Below, piece after piece: positions 56,958-64,000 of a stretch of DNA of 64,000 nt; position 1 is the first letter of the stretch; every line of letters starts with the position of its first letter. Made by a program: the position numbers and the translations under genes. The notes beneath the pieces are model-generated. The model saw only the letters and a program-made list of their open reading frames with translations. It had not been told where the DNA came from and did not search any database. This DNA is from Agelas oroides (lineage: Eukaryota > Porifera > Demospongiae > Agelasida > Agelasidae): contig OX422187.1 of NCBI GenBank assembly GCA_949130485.1, forward strand, positions 11,241,398 through 11,305,397, written 5' to 3'.

Positions 56958-59206
56958 ATGGCTACAGGTGAAGACCCACCCGCGGAACTTCCCACGGAAG
57001 TACAGCTCAGCGAGGCCTCCCTCGAGCAGATTATCAGAGGGGTAACGGAACGGCTTAGGCAGCAACCCGCAACAACCGGCGAGAACCCAACAGGCGGGTC
57101 ATCCGGAGCAGGTACGTAAGTGGTTAGACGGTCCACGTCCCTCGGACGACTTCCTCTCTCCTCCACTCTTTTACGGGTGTGAAAGTTAAAATAATGAAAT
57201 TACACAAAGAGGAAGATAGGAGCACAGTATCAAAGGAGGTCTTTAAACCCTTAGTAGGTTGACCTCCCCAAGCAGCATCGGAGAAATAGAGCACCACTGT
57301 GCTGGCAATCAGCAAGAGCCAAACAGGGAAATGCATGGCAACCACCTCTCATGCAGAAAGCTGCCCCCCCCCCCCCCCTTCCACCTTCCTCCTCTACTCC
57401 TTTCCCCTCTCCCTACCTTCTCTTCCTTTTTTCTGTCCCTCCCTTTCCCATTATCAGCCACCACTAATCAGGCATCAGCATGAGCCTGAGTGCTAACTGG
57501 TGTGAGGTTGGGCAACACCCACCAACCAATGTCAGGCATCAGCGTGAGCCCAAGTGCTAACTGGCGTGAAGTTGAGTAGCACCCAGCTGAGTCCACTGAA
57601 AATGTCAGGCATCAGCGTGAGCCTGAGTGCTAACTGGCGTGAAGTTGAGTAGCACCCAGCTGAGCCCACTGAAAATGTCAGGCATCAGTGTGAGCCTGAG
57701 CACTAACTGGCGTGAAGTTGAGTAGCACCCAACTGAGCCCATGAAAATGTCAGGCATCAGCGTGAGCCTGAGTGCTAACTGGCGTGAAGTTGAGTAGCAC
57801 CCATCTGAGCCCACTGAAAATGTCAGGCATCAGCGTGAGCCTGAGTGCTAACTGGCGTGAAGTTGAGTAGCACCCAACTGAGCCCACTGAAAATGTCAGG
57901 CATCAGCGTGAGCCTGAGTGCTAACTGGCGTGAAGTTGAGTGGCACCCAGCATGAGCCCACCGAAAATGTCAGGCATCAGCGTGAGCCTGAGTACTAATT
58001 GAAGGGAGACTGAGGGAAAAACCCAGCATGAGCCTACAAAAATGTCAGGCATCAATTTGAGCCCACCAAAACTGTCAGCCATCAACGTGAGCTGGAGTAT
58101 TAATGGGGGGTAGAACTGGGCAGTACCCAGCATTAACCCATCAAAAACAGTAGGCATTAGTGTGGGACTGAGTGCTAACTGAAGCAAGTCTGGGGCAGCT
58201 CCCAGTATGAGCCAAGCGAAACAAATCAAAACAGAAATGCATAGTGCTTCACCCCTCCCCCATAATGAAGTGGTAGTGTCAAGAGCCAGCACCCATTAGA
58301 GAAGGGAGTACTAGCACCATGCTGCCTCCCTCCCATGCAGGTGGTGGGCTTGGCATGATGCCCAACCCTGAACTGCTGGCAGGGTTGGTCGACGAGACAA
58401 CTGGTGACATCCTGGAGGAGGAGACATCCGAGGAAAATTTAACCAAGACAGCTGTAACTGTGAGGACAAACCCACTTGTCCCAACGGGGCAGGGGCTACC
58501 AGCACTACCCAAAAAACTGGTGGACAGAATCCTGTCCAATGAATACATTGACTTCTCTGAGCTTCCCCCAGCAAAGGGGAAAGTGCGGCCTCTACACCAG
58601 AGCTTGGAAGGCCAAGTTATCCTTGTACAAGCGGAGGACCTCCTCCAGTCGAGGAAGTTAATTCCAGACCTGCCTACTTGGGTGCAGTGTTTTGCTATAT
58701 ATGTTGCCATTTTAGCACAGAAGCAGCCAGCTAGAATCCCAGAATTGATGGCTTATGCAGCGGCAATCGCAACAGCCAGCAAAAAGTACAGGTGGCCGGC
58801 CTGGGTCGTTTACGACCAAAACTTTAGGCAAGAAGCCTCCAGTAACCCATCCCAATCGTGGGCGAAAATCGACCCGAGCATTTACTCACAGTGCTTCCTT
58901 GGCATGGCAAAGAGTGCAGAGGGCTGGTGTCACACCTGTCAGAGCCTGGACCATACCACTGACAACTGCCCAGCAGGTTCCAGTGGCAGTGCAACCCGCA
59001 AGCGACCCTGGCAGACAGTCACAAGGCAACAGGGAGACCCCTCATTCAAGCCAACATGTCTCAAGTACAACAGGAATGACGGAGAGTGCCCTTTTGGTAC
59101 AAGATGTCGCTACTTGCACTGCTGCAGCAGATGCAAAGGGAGTCACCCAGTCAAGCGCTGTCCCTTGGCTGCAACTTGCTCAAAAGAGAAAAGCATGAAG
59201 TTCTAA
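56958..59206 (+). CDS. Gag-like protein of the DIRS-type element, spliced
   Basis: I join exon 56958-57111 (starting MATGEDPPAELPTEVQ) to 58341-59206 across an intron with a clear donor (cag|gtacgt) and acceptor (atgcag|gtggtg). The join is in frame and yields 339 residues. An unspliced start at 58319 would give 295 residues. The middle is an alpha-rich region (WVQCFAIYVAILAQKQPARI, RWPAWVVYDQNFR) of the kind seen in DIRS gag proteins. The C terminus has Cys/His clusters: HTCQSLDHTTDNCP, then a CCCH-like C-x8-C-x5-C-x3-H (NDGECPFGTRCRYLH) and CSRCKGSHPVKRCP. These probably bind nucleic acid. Function is inferred from position and the zinc-binding motifs. Confidence 0.8.
57476..58120. repeat. 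73-base minisatellite in the gag intron
   Basis: About eight tandem copies of a 73-base unit starting aatgtcaggcatcagcgtga, then gcctgagtgctaactggcgt, lie inside the predicted intron, with diverged half-copies up to about 58210. Copies begin at about 57601, 57674, 57746 and onward. Minus-strand open frames across it are by-products of the array. Confidence 0.88.
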
Positions 59207-59457
59207 CCAGAGCACACCGGTGATTTGTGATCATAGCTAATTGCTGCTGTGGACACGTCAGTCCTATTATATATCCAGGACATTACAAATGTTTGGTTGC
59301 TATGTTATCATGAGTCTCATTGGGGTGTCAAATTGCAGAAGGTGGGAGAGGTCCAATCACACCCATTCACATTACAGTTGGGTGATCCCAGAGGGTGGAG
59401 CAGTTGCATAATTGTTAGTCCTCTCTTCTCCCTAGTTCCCCCCAGTGTTAAATACGC

Positions 59458-61302
59458 ATGTACATCACAGCTTACCCCAGGTCCATCACAGGTTGTCTGT
59501 CTTTTCTCTCTACCACCCCCCACACTCTTACTCTTCCATGCACTGTAGCTTCAGGGGAGTACTGCCACCCTCTTCGCAACAAGCTAGCTGCCCTTGATGC
59601 AGTTTCGAGTTCAGCAGGGAGGGAAGCCCTGCCAGTTAGCCTACAGGGCATCACCACACCTCTCAAACTAGAGTACTGGCAGCAGCAACTTGGCTCCCAC
59701 CCAGATGGGAAATTTGCTCAGTTGATTCTAAAAGGCATTGAACAGGGGTTCAAAATAGGATTCCAGCATAGCTCCTCCCAACTCAGAAGCAAGGGAGGAA
59801 ACATGTTGTCCACTAGGAGCCACCCAGAAGTAGTCTCCGAGTACATTGCCACAGAGTTGGCCTTGGGAAGGATTGCAGAAGTGGGCCCAGTGGAGGCAGC
59901 CAAGAAGTCCGGCATCCACACTAGCCCATTTGGGGTTATCCCCAAGAAACACAAAGCCAACAAATGGCGCTTGATTCTTGACTTGTCCTCACCACAGGGC
60001 TTCAGTGTCAACGATGGCATCTCGAAGGAATCCAGCAGCATTAGCTACACAACAACAGATTATGTTGTCGAGGCAATCCTAAAGTCTGGCAAGGGTACAC
60101 TAATGGCTAAGCTTGATATCAAGCAAGCTTATAGGAATATTCCGGTGTACCCAACAGACCGCCCCCTCCTGGGCATGTCCTGGGATGGCAAAGTCTATGC
60201 AGACAAGACCCTTCCATTTGGGCTCCGGTCCGCCCCAGTCTTATTCTCAGCAATTGCCGATGTTCTAGGTTGGATCATGTCCAAGAATGGTGTGACAAGC
60301 ATATTCAACTATCTTGATGATTTTCTTACCCTGGGTAAACCTGATTCAGATGAGTGCCAGCTCAACCTGACCACAATGCTGGCAACATGCAACAGCACGG
60401 GACTACCGGTGGAGGTGGACAAGTGCCAAGGCCCAGTGTCCTGCATCCTCTTCCTGGGCATGGAGCTTGATTCAGTTGCTCTAGAAATCCGTCTTCCAGT
60501 AGACAAGCTGGCCAATCTGAAATCCCTCCTCCACTCCTGGAGGGGGAGGAAAGCATGCAGAAAGAGGGAATTGTTGTCCCTCATAGGTTCTCTTTCTCAT
60601 GCATGTAAAGCAGTCCGATCAGGTAGAGCTTTCCTGCGTAGGCTCATTGACTTATCGACAACAGCTAGCCATCTAGACCACTTCATCCGCCTAAACCGGG
60701 AGGCACGGTCAGATATTGAGTGGTGGCATACCTTTGCAATCTCTTGGAACGGAATTGCCATGATGAAAGCTGTGAGCAGAGCGGCCCCTAAGGCATGGAT
60801 CACCTCAGATGCCTCCGGAAGCTGGGGGTGTGGCGCCTTCTCAGGCCAAGCCTGGTTCCAGCTAAAATGGGTAGAGCAATTACAGGGACACAGCATTACA
60901 GTCAAGGAACTCATTCCCATTGTCATTGCTGCGGCCGTATGGGGCCCCATTTGGAGGGGGTCCTCCGTTCAGGTTCTGTGTGATAACGCAGCTGTAGTAG
61001 CAATCCTCAATCAAAATTCGAGCAGAGACAAAGAGGTCATGCATCTGGTGCGTTGCCTTGCATTCATCACTGCAAAGTTCCAGTTTCTCTTAAGTGCTAG
61101 CCATATCCCAGGGGTGGAAAATACAGCAGCAGATGCTCTGTCAAGAAACAAACTTGATGTTTTTCACTCCATCTACCCTCAGGCCAACTCCCTTCCTGCT
61201 CCACTTCCAGCAGCCCTCCTGGACCTTCTCTTGCTGTCCAAACCAGACTGGACATCCTGGAGTTGGACAGAACTGTGGAACAATATTTTCACCAAGGACT
61301 AG
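59458..61302 (+). CDS. Reverse transcriptase-RNase H of the DIRS-type element
   Basis: A 614-residue frame. The polymerase motifs are present: KWRLILDLSSPQGFSVNDGI, MAKLDIKQAYRNIPV with the first catalytic Asp, LPFGLRSAP, and YLDDFLTLG with the catalytic Asp pair. RNase H follows, with TSDAS, TVKEL, VLCDNAAV and ADALSRN supplying the acidic residues. The frame has no premature stop. The ATG at 59458 precedes recognisable protein by about 30 residues; translation could also start through splicing at an acceptor near 59550 (ctgtag|cttcag). The 3' end overlaps the recombinase frame by 40 bases. Confidence 0.9.
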   Translation: MYITAYPRSITGCLSFLSTTPHTLTLPCTVASGEYCHPLRNKLAALDAVSSSAGREALPVSLQGITTPLKLEYWQQQLGSHPDGKFAQLILKGIEQGFKIGFQHSSSQLRSKGGNMLSTRSHPEVVSEYIATELALGRIAEVGPVEAAKKSGIHTSPFGVIPKKHKANKWRLILDLSSPQGFSVNDGISKESSSISYTTTDYVVEAILKSGKGTLMAKLDIKQAYRNIPVYPTDRPLLGMSWDGKVYADKTLPFGLRSAPVLFSAIADVLGWIMSKNGVTSIFNYLDDFLTLGKPDSDECQLNLTTMLATCNSTGLPVEVDKCQGPVSCILFLGMELDSVALEIRLPVDKLANLKSLLHSWRGRKACRKRELLSLIGSLSHACKAVRSGRAFLRRLIDLSTTASHLDHFIRLNREARSDIEWWHTFAISWNGIAMMKAVSRAAPKAWITSDASGSWGCGAFSGQAWFQLKWVEQLQGHSITVKELIPIVIAAAVWGPIWRGSSVQVLCDNAAVVAILNQNSSRDKEVMHLVRCLAFITAKFQFLLSASHIPGVENTAADALSRNKLDVFHSIYPQANSLPAPLPAALLDLLLLSKPDWTSWSWTELWNNIFTKD

Positions 61303-62222
61303 CACCCTCAACCCGGAGAACATATGGTTCGGCACAACGTCGGTACCTGTCATTCTGTTCCCACCATCATTTCACACCCATTCCATCCTCAGAACAACTA
61401 CTTTGCCAATTTGCCGCTCATCTAGCAGTGTCGGGATTGCAAGCTTCTACTATCAAATGTTATTTGTCAGCAATCAGACAACTTCATATTGCACAGGGGC
61501 TGGGTGACCCAGGAATAGGTTCAATGGCAAAGTTAGAGCAGGGGGTAAGGGGGATAAAATCAAACCAGGCAAAGCATGGGAAGCAGAAGTCACCTAGGCT
61601 CCCAATAACCCCAGAGATATTGCTAAGAATAAAAGGGGTGTGGGAAAGGGAGTCTCCAGCCAGGGATAAAGCCATGCTGTGGGCGGCAGCATCGTTATGC
61701 TTTTTTGGGTTTTTGCGCTCCGGGGAAGTGTGCATCCCAGCAGAAAAGGCCTTTGACGAAGGAGCTTACCTGTCAATGAAAGATGTGCAAGTGGATAACC
61801 TGGCAAACCCACAGACCATGCAGGTTAAGATAAAAGCATCCAAAACTGACCCCTTCCGCCAGGGGGTGCTGGTGTATGTGGGAAGAACCAACAAGCCATT
61901 GTGCCCAGTTTCAGCCCTGCTAGCATACATGGTTATGAGGGGTAAAGGACCAGGACCCCTGTTCATCTTCCAGGATGGCAAGCCACTATCGAGGCCACGC
62001 TTTGTAACCGAAATCAAGAGGGCACTTTCAGCTGCGGGAATTGATCCAAAGCCATACTCTGGACATAGTTTCAGAATAGGCGCTGCGACGACGGCAGCTA
62101 ACCAAGGGGTGGAGGACTCAACAATAAAGATGCTTGGACGCTGGAAGAGCTCGGCATATCAACGCTACATAAAGACCCCAAGAGAACAACTGGCCAGCAT
62201 CTCAAAGAAGCTGGTGGCTTAG
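61263..62222 (+). CDS. Tyrosine recombinase of the DIRS-type element
   Basis: A 319-residue frame, starting MDRTVEQYFHQG and overlapping the RNase H end. The N-terminal core-binding part has LAPSTRRTYGSAQRRYLSF and AHLAVSGLQASTIKCYLSAI. The catalytic domain shows the first Arg in FLRSGEVCIP, HSFRIGAATTAANQG (His-x-x-Arg), GRWKS, and the nucleophile Tyr in AYQRYIKTP. These are the R-H-R-Y residues of the phage-integrase family. In DIRS elements this enzyme replaces integrase and joins circular DNA to the target. Confidence 0.92.
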   Translation: MDRTVEQYFHQGLAPSTRRTYGSAQRRYLSFCSHHHFTPIPSSEQLLCQFAAHLAVSGLQASTIKCYLSAIRQLHIAQGLGDPGIGSMAKLEQGVRGIKSNQAKHGKQKSPRLPITPEILLRIKGVWERESPARDKAMLWAAASLCFFGFLRSGEVCIPAEKAFDEGAYLSMKDVQVDNLANPQTMQVKIKASKTDPFRQGVLVYVGRTNKPLCPVSALLAYMVMRGKGPGPLFIFQDGKPLSRPRFVTEIKRALSAAGIDPKPYSGHSFRIGAATTAANQGVEDSTIKMLGRWKSSAYQRYIKTPREQLASISKKLVA

Positions 62223-62372
62223 TGATGGCTAGATCACTCAAAGTGTACTATTTTTAACCACTGCATATCATTGATTGTCACCACATACGTAGAGGCATGC
62301 ACTCTTGATGAGCAGCTACAGACATAGTGAAAGGGTAAAGAAAGAATAGATTTCTACTTGGAGGGTGTTACT

Positions 62373-63252
62373 TGGGTGGTTTCTTAGAGCTAGGTAAAAA
62401 ATAAAGATTAAGACCAAGGGTAATTGGCAAGCCAAGGGCATGAACATAGAATGCCATGATAACTTGGCTGTAAAGGGAAACTTTGGTGCAGGAAAATGGA
62501 GACCACCCTTCATGCATTCCCAGCTACCGCCACTCACATCAATTAACTGCTAACCCCCTGGATCAAACTGAGTTTGCTGCAAAGGGTTTCCTTAGTTGGT
62601 ACGAATTATGTTAAATGGAGTTTAACCCCAGTTAAACGGAGTTAACAGACGAGTGACCACCAGCTGGGTTATTATGTCATCAACATCCAGTATCAAGGCC
62701 TGGGGTAGTCCCCCAGTTTAGGGAGCACTAATTGCGCATGCGCAGTAGCACATGGGCTCTTAGAAGTGCTATGTTTCCATGGAAATGAGCATGCTTGGCG
62801 CCAAGTCAGTCATTTTCTGCCTCGTGCCAGCTGTGGACCTGTCTGCGATTTCTTCCCACCACTCCCCTCCCATTAGGGCCTATCGAGCTGGGAGCAACAG
62901 AATACTTAGATACGTAGGAGCTACTGTCTGGCAGCTCATCATGGGGACTAAAACTAGCTGCATTTTTCCCCTTAAGATGGTTCTTAAGGGTGAGAAGCTG
63001 GAGTGCTCTGGGTGGTTTCTTAGAGCTAGGTAAAAAATAAAGATTAAGACCAAGGGTAATTGGCAAGCCAAGGGCATGAACATAGAATGCCATGATAACT
63101 TGGCTGTAAAGGGAAACTTTGGTGCAGGAAAATGGAGACCACCCTTCATGCATTCCCAGCTACCGCCACTCACATCAATTAACTGCTAACCCCCTGGATC
63201 AAACTGAGTTTGCTGCAAAGGGTTTCCTTAGTTGGTACGAATTATGTTAAAT
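62373..63252. repeat. 3' repeat block B1-A2-B2 of the DIRS-type element
   Basis: B1 is 62373-62610, A2 is 62611-62855 and B2 is 63009-63246. B copies begin tgggtggtttcttagagcta and end gttggtacgaattatg. The spacer 62856-63008 is specific to this junction. B1 follows the recombinase stop by 150 bases. Open frames within B on the minus strand are duplicated along with it and are not genes. Confidence 0.92.
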
Positions 63253-63468
63253 TAGCTATAGAAACAAATTTTTCCTCCCAACACTTGCCCAGTTAGAGGC
63301 CGACTATTGGTACACCAGTGTAGCTCAAATGGTTCCTCAAAACATGGTTATGGTTGTGTTTTGGTTTCAGTTAATGAAGTAAATACTCAATATACTTCAA
63401 AGCACAAGAAATGAGCTCCTAATGTTATGTTGTTTACAAATTCTCATAATTAAAAATCTCCTATATAA

Positions 63469-64000
63469 TTAAAAATCAAAGTCCAGTCCAGAGCCTTTCA
63501 TCTTCTCGGCATAGATTGCATCAAACTCAGCATTTTGTTCTGGCGTAAAGTGGTTTCTCCAATCACCAACAATTCCCTTGCGCAAAAATTGTTGTTCCCC
63601 CGGCTTGAATATAGGTATTGAACCCACAGAGAATTTGCCCATATTAATATTATAGGTGGGGTTGGCCTTCATATTCTGAAATGTAGATTTCTCCACAATT
63701 GTGTCAATAACGTCTTCCTCGAGATTGTATCCCATAAATTCAGCCATTTTCTTCACCGCTCCGCGATGATCTTTTTTCATGTCCTCGTACTTCAGGAAGA
63801 GAATGTTCTCTGCATCTCTGTGCTTCCACCACTCCAGCACATGGTCAAACCAGTCACCAAACAGCATTTTCCCACTCTTGTACAGCTGGTAGAACTCATC
63901 CCATGTATCCGAGTAGTTAAAGAAGGTAAACATTCGCATGTGATAGTAGAAGGACACAGCAACATCCTTGGGGTTTCTCGCAACATAGATGTACTTGGCT
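63469..64000 (-). CDS. Cytosolic sulfotransferase E, cut by the window edge
   Basis: This is the 3' part of exon 2 of a fifth paralogue, ending at the stop at 63469. Visible are YVARNPKDVAVSFYYH, WWKHRDAENILFLKYEDMKK, and RKGIVGDWRNHFT near the end. It resembles C and D more than A and B. A distinct segment at about NPTYNINMGKFSVGS sits where the other copies also vary. The PAPS loop and the first exon lie beyond the window. Confidence 0.92.
   Translation of the reverse strand, partial: AKYIYVARNPKDVAVSFYYHMRMFTFFNYSDTWDEFYQLYKSGKMLFGDWFDHVLEWWKHRDAENILFLKYEDMKKDHRGAVKKMAEFMGYNLEEDVIDTIVEKSTFQNMKANPTYNINMGKFSVGSIPIFKPGEQQFLRKGIVGDWRNHFTPEQNAEFDAIYAEKMKGSGLDFDF

Larger units (their letters stand above)
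56651..63252 (+). mobile_element. DIRS/Ngaro-type tyrosine-recombinase retrotransposon, apparently complete
   Basis: The order is repeat A1 (56651-56895), a gag-like gene, reverse transcriptase-RNase H, tyrosine recombinase, repeat B1 (62373-62610), repeat A2 (62611-62855), a 153-base spacer, and repeat B2 (63009-63246). By eye A1 equals A2 and B1 equals B2 over their full 245 and 238 bases. A1-genes-B1-A2-B2 is the split-direct-repeat layout known from Ngaro and PAT members of the DIRS order, which integrate by a recombinase and not by an integrase. All three frames are open. The element lies inside the sulfotransferase array, between genes D and E. The edges share ttaaat (56651-56656 and 63247-63252), so the exact ends are uncertain by a few bases. 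Confidence 0.92.

Noticed and set aside
57605..58710. Minus-strand frames opposite the gag region
   Set aside because: They are either by-products of the 73-base minisatellite or antisense to gag, with no known motif.
62316..63173. Minus-strand frame starting MSGGSWECMKGG, present twice
   Set aside because: It appears twice only because it lies in the B1/B2 repeats of the retrotransposon. The two copies diverge where the repeat ends, and there is no family similarity.

Overview
The window is nuclear DNA from an animal. Its genes are split by many short GT-AG introns, and the recognisable proteins include metazoan families: a membrane-bound SREBP transcription factor, the autophagy receptor p62/SQSTM1, an OCIA-domain protein, the BRCT adaptor PTIP/PAXIP1, an LRRC41-like ubiquitin-ligase receptor and cytosolic sulfotransferases. 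Divergence from the human proteins I remember, tight gene packing and many short foldback elements suggest an early-branching invertebrate. A sponge is my best guess, but the sequence alone does not prove it.

Layout. 1-9.7 kb: a truncated, rearranged copy of the SREBP 3' end, then the complete SREBP gene on the minus strand (18 coding exons, 1065 residues). 10.5-12.9 kb: SQSTM1 on the minus strand (6 coding exons, 450 residues), head-to-head with an intronless LRRC41-like gene on the plus strand (13.4-15.5 kb). 15.8-18.4 kb: OCIAD1-like gene, plus strand. 18.7-19.6 kb: an intronless gene for an unrecognised protein made of six Trp/Gly-rich repeats. 19.7-22.3 kb: minisatellites and a TTAA-flanked transposon with a nested foldback. 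22.3-30.0 kb: PAXIP1 on the minus strand (15 coding exons, 836 residues), with a striking higher-order minisatellite in one intron. 30.2-43.1 kb: a large secreted, cadherin-like repeat protein of at least 23 exons on the plus strand. 43.7-64 kb: a minus-strand tandem array of two-exon sulfotransferase genes (four complete, one cut by the window edge), interrupted by MITEs, a dead reverse-transcriptase fragment and a complete tyrosine-recombinase retrotransposon (56.65-63.25 kb).

All exon joins given here were chosen by splice consensus, reading-frame continuity and family similarity. The coding exons of SREBP, SQSTM1, OCIAD1, PAXIP1 and the sulfotransferases each add up to an exact multiple of three.

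How the genes relate. SREBP controls lipid synthesis. SQSTM1 and the LRRC41-like gene both belong to ubiquitin-based quality control and share a short divergent promoter. PAXIP1 and the secreted repeat protein also share a short divergent promoter. The sulfotransferases are a local gene family still undergoing duplication. The most notable mobile element is a DIRS-type element with split direct repeats whose repeat copies look identical, so it probably inserted recently.
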